From NCBI RefSeq assembly GCF_002224265.1, contig NZ_CP012882.1, positions 1,054,001-1,118,000 of the forward strand: a stretch of 64,000 nt of DNA, written 5' to 3'. Under the pieces are notes generated by a model. It was not told the origin of the DNA. It worked only from the letters and a program-made list of their open reading frames with translations, and made no database searches. Position numbers and translations under genes: made by a program. This document shows positions 46,487 to 55,695 of the stretch, in pieces. The stretch is from Vibrio vulnificus NBRC 15645 = ATCC 27562. GTDB taxonomy: Bacteria; Pseudomonadota; Gammaproteobacteria; Enterobacterales; Vibrionaceae. Position 1 is the stretch's first letter. Every line of letters begins with the position of its first letter.

Positions 46487-46580
46487 TTCAGACCCCCTTA
46501 GAGGTATTTACGCGATGTTGAGGAGCCACTGTAGGCACGCGAGGTGTTCATGAAACTTGCCAATGTTAAAAAAAAGCTTC

Positions 46581-46596
46581 TTTACGTTTACGTAAA
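46581..46596. promoter_or_regulatory. LiuR box 1 and MerR-type promoter of the mms operon
   Basis: TTTACGTTTACGTAAA, near-perfect dyad. Its left end doubles as a -35 (TTTACG, 46581-46586) followed after 19 bases by TATGCT (46606-46611). A 19-base spacer is the hallmark of MerR-activated promoters. Confidence 0.7.
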
Positions 46597-46610
46597 TGTT
46601 AGTGCTATGC

Positions 46611-46625
46611 TTACGTAAACGTCAA
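46611..46625. promoter_or_regulatory. LiuR box 2 and promoter element of the liu operon
   Basis: TTACGTAAACGTCAA, on the minus strand TTGACGTTTACGTAA, the same dyad as box 1. On that strand TTGACG can be a -35 with TAACAT 18 bases on. The two boxes are about 30 bases apart, centre to centre. Confidence 0.68.
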
Positions 46626-46680
46626 GAAAGCCGCCAGAGCGAATTTGAGTAAAACGTGTTTCTCGCGGCAGGGAGCAAAT

Positions 46681-47895
46681 ATGGCGAAATCGATTTGGAT
46701 AGTGGCAGCAAAACGTACCCCGATAGGGCGATTCCAAGGGGCGTTGTCCGTGCTGAGTGCACCACAATTAGGCGCTGTCGCGATTCACGCGGCAATGGAT
46801 GCCGTTTCGTTGTCCGCGCAACAAGTGGATGAAGTGTATATGGGGTGCGTATTGCCCGCAGGGTGTGGTCAAGCCCCTGCACGGCAAGCGGCACTGAAAG
46901 CCGAATTGGGTTATTCCACCCCTTGTACCACAGTCAATAAAGTGTGTGGCTCTGGGATGAAAGCGGTGATGTTGGCCTATGATCAGCTCAAAGCGGGTGA
47001 TAAGTGCTGCATGATTGCTGGGGGAATGGAGAGTATGACCAACGCCCCTTACCTATTGAAAGAGTCGCGCAGCGGTATGCGAATGGGGCATAAAACCACC
47101 TTCGACCATATGTTTCTGGATGGATTGCAAGATGCCTATGACGGTCATTTGATGGGCGTTTATGCGCAGCAAATCGCTGACAAACTCAATTACACGAGAG
47201 AGCAGATGGATGTTTGGGCCATTCAATCGGCTCAGCGTGCGATTAAGGCGCAGCAAGAGGCGCAGTTCAAAGAGGAAATTACCCCAATTTTTCTCGAAGG
47301 GCGCAGCAGCATGACGCTGGATCATGATGAGCATCCAACCACCATTCTGCTCGACAAAATTCCCAAACTAAAACCCGCGTTTGCCGAAGCCGGTACGGTG
47401 ACGGCCGCCAATTCCAGCGCGATTGCGGATGGCGCAGCGGCGCTGATATTGGCCGATGGTGATTGGGCCGAGAAGCAAGGCTTAACACCGCTGGCGATCA
47501 TTCGCGGCCACGCAAGCCATGCTCGCTTGCCTGCCGAGTTTACCGTTGCGCCTGTTTACGCGATTGAGCAACTGCTAAGCCAGCTCGATTGGGGAATCGA
47601 CGAGGTGGATTTGTGGGAGATCAACGAAGCGTTTGCCGTCGTGACACAAATTGCCATCCAGCAGCTCGGCTTGGCCGAAGACAAAGTCAACATCAAAGGG
47701 GGCGCCTGTGCGTTAGGCCACCCTATTGGTGCCAGTGGTGCCCGAATTTTAGTCACTTTGATTCACAGCTTGCGTCAGTTACAAGCGTTGGGTACCAATG
47801 GTGACGCTAAGTGCCGTCGCAGCGTCAAAGGTGTGGCTGCACTGTGCATTGGTGGCGGAGAGGCCACCGCGATTGGCATCGAAATTCCGGTTTAG
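46681..47895 (+). CDS. Acetyl-CoA C-acyltransferase (thiolase)
   Basis: A 404-residue thiolase II-type enzyme that splits acetoacetyl-CoA or condenses acetyl-CoA. Nucleophile C89 in [14 protein letters not shown], His in NEAFAVV, and the C-terminal [18 protein letters not shown] with the second catalytic Cys in the final [13 protein letters not shown]. It would complete leucine breakdown by handling acetoacetyl-CoA. The frame starts at 46645, but the family start is [16 protein letters not shown] at 46681. First gene of the rightward operon. Confidence 0.92.
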   Translation: MAKSIWIVAAKRTPIGRFQGALSVLSAPQLGAVAIHAAMDAVSLSAQQVDEVYMGCVLPAGCGQAPARQAALKAELGYSTPCTTVNKVCGSGMKAVMLAYDQLKAGDKCCMIAGGMESMTNAPYLLKESRSGMRMGHKTTFDHMFLDGLQDAYDGHLMGVYAQQIADKLNYTREQMDVWAIQSAQRAIKAQQEAQFKEEITPIFLEGRSSMTLDHDEHPTTILLDKIPKLKPAFAEAGTVTAANSSAIADGAAALILADGDWAEKQGLTPLAIIRGHASHARLPAEFTVAPVYAIEQLLSQLDWGIDEVDLWEINEAFAVVTQIAIQQLGLAEDKVNIKGGACALGHPIGASGARILVTLIHSLRQLQALGTNGDAKCRRSVKGVAALCIGGGEATAIGIEIPV

Positions 47896-47938
47896 TAAAG
47901 CGCTAAGCAGCGATGAAAAAGTGAGAAGGAAAGCCAAC

Positions 47939-49432
47939 ATGACCCAATCAGTACCTCTTTTTATCCAAGGTTCGTTTGTTGAATCTCAGAGCAACGAATG
48001 GATTGATGTGACCAACCCCGCCACCGGCGAGGTGATTGCGCGTCTTCCTTGCGCCACGCCAGCAGAAATGACCAGAGCAATTGCCTCTGCCAGTGAAGCA
48101 TTCCAATCATGGAAAGAGGTCGCGGTTTCAGAGCGGGCCAGATTGATGTTGCGTTATCAGCATTTGCTCAAAGAAAACCACGAGGCACTGGCGCAATTGC
48201 TTTCTCAAGAAACGGGCAAAACCCTTGCCGATGCCAAAGGCGATGTGTGGCGAGGGATAGAAGTGGTGGAACAAGCGGTCAATATTGCCAGCAATATGAT
48301 GGGAGAGACGGTGGAAAATGTGGCCACTGATATCGACAGCTACTCCCTCATCCAGCCGTTGGGCGTGTGCTGTGGTATTACGCCGTTTAATTTTCCTGCC
48401 ATGATCCCGTTGTGGATGTTTCCAATTGCGATTGCCAGTGGCAATACGTTTGTACTGAAACCTTCTGAACAGGTGCCGCTGACGTCGGTGCGCTTAGCGC
48501 AACTGTTTGCCGACGCTGGTGCGCCGGATGGGGTGTTGCAGATCGTGCATGGGGGTAAAGCGCAGGTCGACTTTCTTCTCACGCATCCTGATGTTCGCGC
48601 CGTTTCGTTTGTTGGCTCGGTGCCAACCGCGCAATACATCTACCAAACCGCCACACAAAACTTCAAGCGTGTGCAGGCGTTTGCTGGGGCGAAAAACCAT
48701 ATGGTGGTGATGCCTGACGCCAATAAAGCACAAGTGCTCAGTAACTTAGTTGGTGCCTCAGTCGGGGCGGCAGGGCAACGCTGTATGGCGATCTCCGTGG
48801 CGGTGTTGGTCGGCGATGCCAAACATTGGGTGGCGGATCTCAAAGCTGAGTTGGCCAAAGTCAAACCCGGTGCGTGGGACGATGCCAACGCCGGTTACGG
48901 ACCGTTGATCAGCGCTGCCGCTAAGCAGCGAGTATTGGGCTTGATTGCGGAAGGCAAAGCGCAAGGCGCGGTGTGTGAGCTTGATGGCAGTCAGTGCCAA
49001 GTCGCGGGATACCCCAACGGCAACTGGGTTGGCCCAACGTTGTTTAGTGGCGTTACCACCGAGATGAGCATCTATCAGCAAGAGATCTTTGGTCCGGTGC
49101 TGGTGTGTCTGGAAGTGGATAGCTTGGAAGAGGCGATTGCACTGATTAATCGCAATCCGTATGGCAATGGCACCTCGATTTTCACCGCCAATGGCGCGGC
49201 GGCGAGAAAATTCCAACATCAGATTCAAGTGGGGCAAGTGGGCATCAATGTGCCAATCCCAGTACCACTGCCTTTCTTCTCATTTACCGGCTGGCGTGGC
49301 AGTTTTTACGGTGATTTGCATGCTTACGGCAAGCAGGCGGTGCGTTTTTATACCGAGACCAAAACGGTGACCGCGCGTTGGTTTGAAGAAGATCTGCCTA
49401 GCGGGCCAAACATGACCATTCAACTGCGTTAA
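47939..49432 (+). CDS. mmsA: Methylmalonate-semialdehyde dehydrogenase (CoA-acylating)
   Basis: The last valine step: methylmalonate semialdehyde plus CoA and NAD to propionyl-CoA, CO2 and NADH. The 497-residue ALDH6 protein starts [20 protein letters not shown], with AGAAGGA just upstream. Signatures: [20 protein letters not shown] (cofactor), [15 protein letters not shown], and the catalytic Cys in [18 protein letters not shown]6 enzymes lack the usual general-base Glu; [11 protein letters not shown] occupies that place here. The frame upstream of 47939 overlaps the thiolase end and is discarded. Confidence 0.94.
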   Translation: MTQSVPLFIQGSFVESQSNEWIDVTNPATGEVIARLPCATPAEMTRAIASASEAFQSWKEVAVSERARLMLRYQHLLKENHEALAQLLSQETGKTLADAKGDVWRGIEVVEQAVNIASNMMGETVENVATDIDSYSLIQPLGVCCGITPFNFPAMIPLWMFPIAIASGNTFVLKPSEQVPLTSVRLAQLFADAGAPDGVLQIVHGGKAQVDFLLTHPDVRAVSFVGSVPTAQYIYQTATQNFKRVQAFAGAKNHMVVMPDANKAQVLSNLVGASVGAAGQRCMAISVAVLVGDAKHWVADLKAELAKVKPGAWDDANAGYGPLISAAAKQRVLGLIAEGKAQGAVCELDGSQCQVAGYPNGNWVGPTLFSGVTTEMSIYQQEIFGPVLVCLEVDSLEEAIALINRNPYGNGTSIFTANGAAARKFQHQIQVGQVGINVPIPVPLPFFSFTGWRGSFYGDLHAYGKQAVRFYTETKTVTARWFEEDLPSGPNMTIQLR

Positions 49433-49469
49433 CGCCCAATGAACGCCTTGAGGAATGAGGAAAAGAAAG

Positions 49470-50624
49470 ATGGATTTTGAACTCAATGAAGACCAACGCG
49501 CCTTTGCTGACACCGCAGCGCAGTTTGCCCAAGAGAAATTAATGCCCAATGCGGCAGTATGGGATGAGACGCAGTTTTTCCCTGTTGAAGTGCTTAAAGA
49601 GGCCGGAGAGCTTGGCTTTCTCAGCCTATATGCACCGGAAGAACAGGGTGGATTGGGCATGAGTCGGTTAGATGCGGCGGTCATTTTTGAACAATTGTCG
49701 ATGGGTTGCACCTCCACCACCGCCTTTATGACCATTCATAACATGGTCAACTGGATGGTAGGCAGTTTTGCCACGCAGGAAGTGAAATCGCTTTACTGCC
49801 AAGGGCTTAACTCAGGTGCCTTACTTGGCTCCTATTGTCTGACCGAGCCCAACTCGGGCTCTGACGCCGCATCATTGAAAACCACCGCCGTGCGCCAAGG
49901 AGATGAATATCGGATTAATGGCGCGAAAGCGTTTATTTCAGGGGCAGGTGAAACGCAAGTGCTGGTTGTGATGGCGCGCACAGGAGGGGAAGGGGCAAAA
50001 GGGGTCTCAGCGTTTGTGGTTCCGGCGGATGCACAAGGAGTCAGCTATGGACGAAAAGAACCGAAAATGGGCTGGAATAGTCAGCCAACCCGTTCTATTA
50101 CTTTTGATAACGTGCGAATTCCGCTCAATCACCGTTTAGGCGAAGAAGGCGAAGGTTTTCACTTCGCCATGAAAGGGCTTGATGGCGGTCGTATTAACAT
50201 CGCGACCTGCTCGGTAGGGACCGCGCAACAGGCGCTGAACTTGGCCACGCAATATGTTCAAGAGCGAAAACAATTTGGCCACACGCTCGCCGAGTTCCAG
50301 ACAGTGCAATTTCGTTTGGCCGATATGGCGACAGAGTTGGTTGCCGCAAGACAACTGGTGCGTTTTGCAGCCAGCAAACTGGATAAGGGCGACCCGGATG
50401 CGACAGCGTATTGTGCGATGGCCAAACGCTTTGCCACGGATGTCGGATTTAAGGTCTGCGATGACGCGCTGCAACTGCATGGCGGCTATGGCTACATCAA
50501 GGAGTACCCTTTGGAGCGATTTTTCCGCGATGTACGCGTGCACCAAATTTTGGAAGGCACCAATGAAATTATGCGTTTGATTGTGGCTCGTCGTTTGTTG
50601 TCACAGCAATCCAATCTGCTCTAG
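49470..50624 (+). CDS. Acyl-CoA dehydrogenase (probably isobutyryl-CoA)
   Basis: A 384-residue FAD dehydrogenase. MDFELNEDQRAFADTAAQFA start, CLTEPNSGSDAASLKTTAVR, WNSQPTRSITFDNVRIP, and the C-terminal ILEGTNEIMRLIVARRL with the catalytic Glu in EGTNEI. In this operon, between mmsA and HIBYL-CoA hydrolase, the likely substrate is isobutyryl-CoA from valine (to methacrylyl-CoA). GAGGAAA precedes the ATG. Confidence 0.9.
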   Translation: MDFELNEDQRAFADTAAQFAQEKLMPNAAVWDETQFFPVEVLKEAGELGFLSLYAPEEQGGLGMSRLDAAVIFEQLSMGCTSTTAFMTIHNMVNWMVGSFATQEVKSLYCQGLNSGALLGSYCLTEPNSGSDAASLKTTAVRQGDEYRINGAKAFISGAGETQVLVVMARTGGEGAKGVSAFVVPADAQGVSYGRKEPKMGWNSQPTRSITFDNVRIPLNHRLGEEGEGFHFAMKGLDGGRINIATCSVGTAQQALNLATQYVQERKQFGHTLAEFQTVQFRLADMATELVAARQLVRFAASKLDKGDPDATAYCAMAKRFATDVGFKVCDDALQLHGGYGYIKEYPLERFFRDVRVHQILEGTNEIMRLIVARRLLSQQSNLL

Positions 50625-50650
50625 CGGCTAGGAATCTAAGGAGAAAAGGA

Positions 50651-51448
50651 ATGTCTGAGATAATTCCACCGAGTGAAAATGGGATTTCACTCTCCCTCAA
50701 TGGCCATGTGGCGACGATCACCATGGTCAATCCTCCTGCCAATACATGGACGGCAAACTCTCTGATAGAGCTAAAAAAGACGGTGTTAGCACTGAATGAT
50801 AACAAGGCGATTTACGCCTTAGTGCTAACAGGGGACGGTGAAAAGTTTTTCTCAGCAGGGGCCGATCTTAAATTATTCGCTTCGGGAGACAAGGGCGTCG
50901 CGGTGGACATGGCGCGTATTTTCGGTGAAGCGTTCGAGACACTTTCTGCTTTTCGCGGCGTTTCTATTGCGGCCATTAACGGTTATGCCATGGGCGGTGG
51001 GCTAGAAGTTGCGCTGGCTTGCGACATTCGCTTTGCCGAATCGCAGGCGGTGCTCGCTTTACCAGAGGCGAAAGTGGGGCTGCTGCCTTGTGCGGGGGGC
51101 ACACAAAATTTAACGGCCTTGGTCGGCGAAGGGTGGGCCAAGCGCATCATCTTATGTGGTGAGCAAGTGAGTGCGGAAAAAGCGCTGAGCATCGGATTGG
51201 TCGAAGAGGTGGTGGCCAAAGGGGAAGCGCTGAGCGCAGCGCAAGCGTTGGCGCAGCAAGTGGCCAATCAGTCCCCCAGTTCGGTAGCGGCTTGTAAAAA
51301 GCTGATTCAGAATACGCGCCAAGCGCCACTGTCGATGGGGCTGATACGTGAGCGCGAACTGTTCATTCAGTTGTTCGATACGCAAGATCAGCAAGAAGGG
51401 GTGCAAGCGTTCCTCGAGAAACGCGCACCACAATGGAAGAATCAGTAG
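50651..51448 (+). CDS. Enoyl-CoA hydratase
   Basis: A 265-residue crotonase-family hydratase. Oxyanion-hole segments FFSAGADLKLFASGD near residue 75 and AAINGYAMGGGLEVALACDI near 114; ALPEAKVGLLPCAGGTQNL contains one of the usual catalytic Glu residues. In this operon it probably hydrates methacrylyl-CoA to 3-hydroxyisobutyryl-CoA. Good ribosome site (AAGGAG, with AAAGGA close by). Confidence 0.88.
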   Translation: MSEIIPPSENGISLSLNGHVATITMVNPPANTWTANSLIELKKTVLALNDNKAIYALVLTGDGEKFFSAGADLKLFASGDKGVAVDMARIFGEAFETLSAFRGVSIAAINGYAMGGGLEVALACDIRFAESQAVLALPEAKVGLLPCAGGTQNLTALVGEGWAKRIILCGEQVSAEKALSIGLVEEVVAKGEALSAAQALAQQVANQSPSSVAACKKLIQNTRQAPLSMGLIRERELFIQLFDTQDQQEGVQAFLEKRAPQWKNQ

Positions 51449-51469
51449 TCACGCTGAATAGGAGGCACT

Positions 51470-52600
51470 ATGACAGGCCGAGTCAGCTTTGAAGAATACC
51501 CTTGTAGCGAAGGCGATTATCGCATCGCCGTTGCCACACTCGAAAATCCATCAGCCCTCAATGCACTGAGCGAAGAGATGTTGGCTGCATTAAAAACCTC
51601 ACTGGAAAAATGGCACGAAGACGAGCAAATCATTTGTGTGATCCTCAAAGGGGCGGGTGAAAAAGCATTCTGTGCGGGTGGCGATGTAAGAGCCATGCAT
51701 CACGTGATGAGCAGCGAAAGCAAAGCGACGGCTCGCGCCTTTCTGACCGACTATTTCACGTTGGAATACCAGTGTGACTACCTTATCCATACGTACACCA
51801 AGCCAATCATCGGCTGGGGGGCGGGCATTGTGATGGGGGGTGGCATGGGGCTGTATATGGGCACTAGCCACAAAGTCGTGACACCGCACTCGCGTTTGGC
51901 GATGCCGGAAATCAGCATCGGCCTATACCCTGATGTGGGTGGTACTTGGTTCCTCAATCGTCTCGATCCGGGGATTGGCCTGTTTCTCGCGTTGACGGGC
52001 GTCATGGTTAACGCCAGCGATGCGTTGAAGATTCACTTTGCCGATCATTTACTGCTGCCAGAAGAATTGGATGTGTTGATGGATCAACTGCAACACGCGC
52101 ATTGGTCGAGCGCAGAGGATCACTACGAAGTGGTGACCGAGCTTTTGGAAAACTTGGCGGAGCACGCGTTGAAGCATCGCCCTGCGTATCAATTGATGCC
52201 TTTTTTCGATCAGATCCAACATGCGATGGAAGGAGAAAGTATTACGCAAGTGGTAGAGAACCTCCTCGCCTTGGAAAGCGACAGTGATTGGTTGAAAAAA
52301 GCGCAAGATAACTTGGCGCAAGGTAGCCCAATTACCGCGCACATTTGCTATCGCCAAGCGCGAGACTATCACGAGTTATCACTGGCGGATTGCTTTCGCC
52401 TTGAGCTTGGCATCTCGGTACAGTGTGGCTTGTTGGGAGAGTTCCAAGAAGGCGTTCGAGCGCGTCTGGTCGACAAAGATGGCCAACCGAATTGGCTTTA
52501 CCCCACCGTGGCCGATGTGGACAGCAGCGTCATTGACGCGCTGTTTACCTCATTGTGGTCGGAAGACGCTCACCCACTGGCGCGACTGGGGAAATATTAG
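51470..52600 (+). CDS. 3-Hydroxyisobutyryl-CoA hydrolase
   Basis: A 376-residue crotonase-fold hydrolase that releases 3-hydroxyisobutyrate from its CoA ester, which limits methacrylyl-CoA toxicity. Characteristic are KAFCAGGDVRAMHHVMSSES near residue 66, GWGAGIVMGGGMGLYMGTSH near 109, and FPDVGG-type MPEISIGLYPDVGGTWFLNR near 146. It is longer than plain enoyl hydratases by about 110 residues at the C-terminus, typical of HIBYL-CoA hydrolases. Confidence 0.92.
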   Translation: MTGRVSFEEYPCSEGDYRIAVATLENPSALNALSEEMLAALKTSLEKWHEDEQIICVILKGAGEKAFCAGGDVRAMHHVMSSESKATARAFLTDYFTLEYQCDYLIHTYTKPIIGWGAGIVMGGGMGLYMGTSHKVVTPHSRLAMPEISIGLYPDVGGTWFLNRLDPGIGLFLALTGVMVNASDALKIHFADHLLLPEELDVLMDQLQHAHWSSAEDHYEVVTELLENLAEHALKHRPAYQLMPFFDQIQHAMEGESITQVVENLLALESDSDWLKKAQDNLAQGSPITAHICYRQARDYHELSLADCFRLELGISVQCGLLGEFQEGVRARLVDKDGQPNWLYPTVADVDSSVIDALFTSLWSEDAHPLARLGKY

Positions 52601-52715
52601 TCGCTCGTAGCGCACAAAGCACCTCACTCAAAGCCTTGCTAATCAGGCATTGTAAACAGGCTGAGAATGCAGCACGCGTAGAGTGAAAGCCAAGGGCAAG
52701 AACATGGAGAACGTT

Positions 52716-53624
52716 ATGCAAAACATCGGCTTTATCGGACTAGGTAATATGGGCGCGCCAATGGCGGAAAATTTGCTTAAAGCAGGCCATCAGGTCAAGG
52801 TGTTTGATCTCAATAAAGCCGCTTGTGAGAAGCTGGCAAAGCAAGGAGCGAGCGTGTGCGCAAACCTTGAAGAGCTTGCCCAAGGCGTGAGTTGCATCAT
52901 CACCATGTTGCCCGCAGGTGAGCATGTTCGCAGTGTCTATCTTGGTACCCACCAAGGCGACAAAGGACTGTTGGATCTGGTGGCCGAAAACAGCTTACTC
53001 ATCGACTCATCGACCATTGATCCGCAATCGGCTCGTTTGGTTGGGGAAGAGGCGGCCAAACGAGGTTTGGATTTTGTGGATGCACCAGTTTCCGGTGGTG
53101 TCGCAGGTGCTCATGCGGCCACGTTGACCTTTATCGTTGGCGGCTCTGACAACGCGTTTGCTCGCGCCGAAACCATTCTCAAAAATATGGGTAAAAATAT
53201 CTTCCACGCAGGCCAAGCGGGTGATGGGCAGATGGGCAAAATCTGCAACAACCTGATGCTGGGCATCCTCATGTCTGGGACGTGTGAGGCGTTAAACCTC
53301 GGCATCGATAACGGTCTCGATCCGACTGTGCTTTCCAACATCATGCTGCAAAGCTCTGGGCGAAACTGGGCCTTGGAGCTTTACAATCCGTGTCCGGGCG
53401 TGATGGAAAACGCCCCCGCCAGCCGCGGTTATCAGCCCGGCTTTATGAGTAAACTGATGCTCAAAGATCTCGGTTTGGGGTTGGATGCCGCAGCGAAGAG
53501 CCAATCTTCGGTGCCGATGGGGGCGTTGGCACGCAATCTCTACGCGTTTCACAACGCCGCAGGAAATGAGGAGTTGGATTTCTCGAGCCTATTTGAATTT
53601 TATGCCAAGAATAACAATGAGTAA
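52716..53624 (+). CDS. mmsB: 3-Hydroxyisobutyrate dehydrogenase
   Basis: An NAD-dependent beta-hydroxyacid dehydrogenase (302 residues) making methylmalonate semialdehyde for MmsA. Rossmann motif IGFIGLGNMGAPMAENLLKA at residues 4-23, substrate loop DAPVSGGVAGAHAATLTFIV and the catalytic Lys in GDGQMGKICNNLML. The start at 52716 is favoured by GGAG 6 bases upstream and the family N-terminus; ATG at 52704 and GTG at 52683 are alternatives. Confidence 0.92.
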   Translation: MQNIGFIGLGNMGAPMAENLLKAGHQVKVFDLNKAACEKLAKQGASVCANLEELAQGVSCIITMLPAGEHVRSVYLGTHQGDKGLLDLVAENSLLIDSSTIDPQSARLVGEEAAKRGLDFVDAPVSGGVAGAHAATLTFIVGGSDNAFARAETILKNMGKNIFHAGQAGDGQMGKICNNLMLGILMSGTCEALNLGIDNGLDPTVLSNIMLQSSGRNWALELYNPCPGVMENAPASRGYQPGFMSKLMLKDLGLGLDAAAKSQSSVPMGALARNLYAFHNAAGNEELDFSSLFEFYAKNNNE

Positions 53625-53671
53625 GTGGGTTAAAAGAACGGTGATTTGTTTTATCGATTGAGGGAATCAAA

Positions 53672-54430
53672 ATGCATCTAAAAGAGAGTGTGATTGCGAT
53701 TACAGGGGCAGGGCAAGGGTTAGGACAAATGATGGCGGTGACCCTTGCACACGCAGGCGCTGAGCTGGCGTTGCTGGATTTAAACGAAGAAGGGCTACGT
53801 CATACTCAGGATCAATGCCACATGCTCGGCACCAAAGCGCTGATTTATCCAATGAACGTGACGGATGAAGGGGAAGTGGAACGTACCTTTGAGCAGATCG
53901 TCGAAGATTTTGGACAGCTTGATGGGCTGGTCAACAACGCGGGAATATTGCGCGATGGCATGCTAGTTAAAGTGCAAGACGGCAACATCAGCAAAATGTC
54001 ACTGGAGCAGTTTAACTCGGTGATCAAAGTCAACCTCACTGGCACGTTTTTGTGCGGGCGTGAAGCGGCGGTCAAAATGATTGAAACCGGACGCAAAGGG
54101 GTCATCATCAACATTTCCAGCGTGTCCCGCGCGGGCAATATTGGTCAAACCAACTATTCGGCATCAAAAGCCGCGGTGGCGACGTTGGCCACCACTTGGG
54201 CCAAAGAGCTAGCACGTTACGGCATACGCGCTGCGGCCATCGCGCCCGGTGTGATTCACACCGCAATGGCGGATCAGATGAAACCCGAGGCGATCGCCAG
54301 ACTAGAGAAAATGATCCCCGTGGGGCGAATGGGTGAAGCCAGCGAAATTGCACACACGGTGAAGTTCATTTTCGAAAACGAATACATTACAGGACGAGTG
54401 CTGGAAGTGGATGGCGGAATTCGGATGTAG
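53672..54430 (+). CDS. Short-chain dehydrogenase/reductase
   Basis: A 252-residue SDR. Cofactor motif TGAGQGLGQ at residues 11-19, NNAGILRDGML (the NAG motif), catalytic Ser in NISSVSRAG and YSASK (Tyr and Lys) near residue 160, and VDGGIRM at the end. FabG-like enzymes or 3-hydroxyacyl-CoA dehydrogenases are equally possible; the operon suggests acyl-CoA or 2-methyl-3-hydroxybutyryl-CoA oxidation. Last gene of the rightward operon. Confidence 0.85.
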   Translation: MHLKESVIAITGAGQGLGQMMAVTLAHAGAELALLDLNEEGLRHTQDQCHMLGTKALIYPMNVTDEGEVERTFEQIVEDFGQLDGLVNNAGILRDGMLVKVQDGNISKMSLEQFNSVIKVNLTGTFLCGREAAVKMIETGRKGVIINISSVSRAGNIGQTNYSASKAAVATLATTWAKELARYGIRAAAIAPGVIHTAMADQMKPEAIARLEKMIPVGRMGEASEIAHTVKFIFENEYITGRVLEVDGGIRM

Positions 54431-54449
54431 CCAAAGTCGAGCGTTATGG

Positions 54450-55133
54450 CTAAATATCGATATGATTCACTTCGTTAACTTCGGCGATTTTCTCTCCGTC
54501 CCAGATCATTTCCAATAAATAGCTCTGGACGATGTCGTCGATAGGCTTCGGAGTGAACAGTGCCCAGCAGGTGCCATCGGCTCGAACGGAAGGGTATTCC
54601 ACTGCGGCTACTCGCTTCTTTTTCAGTTTTCTGGCTAACTGTTGAGAAGCCACATAACTGTGGGGATCCAAGATTTCGGTTTCGCTGGCACGTACTTTAT
54701 GAATCGGAGTGGCTGAGTGAGTGACGACGAGTCCGCGAAATAAAAAGCGATCGTAGGCGAGCCCTTCGACATTCGCCCAATATTGCTGTTGATGGTGTTT
54801 TACTTCTAATGCAGCCGTTTGTTCACTGGAAGCAAGGTAAAATGCGCCAAACAATCCATCATTGAAACGCCCGCCTTTGGGGGTGATGTGGGTAAATGGC
54901 GCCACCGCGTAACTTCGACCTCGTTTGCATTGATAAGGAATTTCATCAGGGTGAATCAACGAGATGTTGCCCAGTTCATCGCGCAACCTCGGATTGGTGA
55001 GTGCTTGAATGGCGTAGAGCATTTCAAACTCTTCGGCGCTGGCGACGTCGTCAAATAGGTTGATTGCTGGGTACTTGGTATTGACTAAGCGATGCCCTTG
55101 CTGCCTTTTCACTGGACTCTTTTTTACCCCCAC
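54450..55133 (-). CDS. RES-domain toxin (NAD-degrading) of a toxin-antitoxin pair
   Basis: A 227-residue protein with the RES fold. Arg in TPKGGRFNDGLFGAFYLASS near residue 88, Glu in TAALEVKHHQQ and a Ser in the C-terminal part (IDDIVQSYLLEM) are in the R-E-S order that names the family. Known RES toxins (for example MbcT and Res of Photorhabdus and Pseudomonas) deplete NAD+ by phosphorolysis. The start is GTG at 55133, with AGAGG 6 bases upstream, overlapping the antitoxin end by 10 bases. Confidence 0.86.
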   Translation of the reverse strand: MGVKKSPVKRQQGHRLVNTKYPAINLFDDVASAEEFEMLYAIQALTNPRLRDELGNISLIHPDEIPYQCKRGRSYAVAPFTHITPKGGRFNDGLFGAFYLASSEQTAALEVKHHQQQYWANVEGLAYDRFLFRGLVVTHSATPIHKVRASETEILDPHSYVASQQLARKLKKKRVAAVEYPSVRADGTCWALFTPKPIDDIVQSYLLEMIWDGEKIAEVNEVNHIDI

Positions 55134-55525
55134 AAGCCACCTCTTAACGCATCAATGCGTCGTGCCACTTCGTACAAGTCGGAAAATTTGCCCGATTCAA
55201 TCACTTCCAACGGTGTGCGACCTGCAAAGTAGTCATTGTTGTTTTTCATGCTCATGAAACCACTGACGTTGGCAGGGTTGCTAAACACAATTCGCAACGC
55301 TTGGTGCATGTTCAAAATGTAACTGACCCGCTCAAGTTGATCGTCGCTGAGTTTGGTTGTCTCTGGGTTTGCCTTAAATTTATGATACGAAGACTTCGAC
55401 AGCTTGAGGATGTTTTGACTTTGTTGAGCCGAGCATCCCCATGAGGAGAGTATTTTTTCTGCCGCTTTGAACCCCACCATCGCGAGGGCTTTGGGATCGT
55501 AGCAGTTGTCTTTCGCTAGGCTCAT
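55124..55525 (-). CDS. Xre/MbcA/ParS-type antitoxin (DUF2384)
   Basis: A 133-residue antitoxin. The N-terminal HTH-like part (AMVGFKAAEKILSSWGCSAQ, KLSKSSYHKFKANP) binds DNA in this family; the C-terminal DUF2384 part ends NNDYFAGRTPLEVIESGKFS, which seals the toxin active site. It precedes and overlaps its toxin, the standard order. A 12-bp palindrome TTTATTAATAAA (55545-55556) lies 20 bases before the ATG and could be the autoregulatory operator. Confidence 0.87.
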   Translation of the reverse strand: MSLAKDNCYDPKALAMVGFKAAEKILSSWGCSAQQSQNILKLSKSSYHKFKANPETTKLSDDQLERVSYILNMHQALRIVFSNPANVSGFMSMKNNNDYFAGRTPLEVIESGKFSDLYEVARRIDALRGGLWG

Positions 55526-55695
55526 AATGGTGTCTCAATTTGGATTTATTAATAAAAGTAGTCCCAAAATGGAGTTTTGTAAAGCGCGAAGTGCGTGATA
55601 GAGAACAGTGCCTAAGCATTAGGTGGCGATAACGATCGCGGTCATGACGAAACGCAACAAAAAGAGTGGAGGAGATGGGGGCTGATTGGCACGAT

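Noticed and set aside
47798..47938. 5' extension of mmsA
   Set aside because: Overlaps the thiolase C-terminus in another frame; the strong ribosome site points to 47939.
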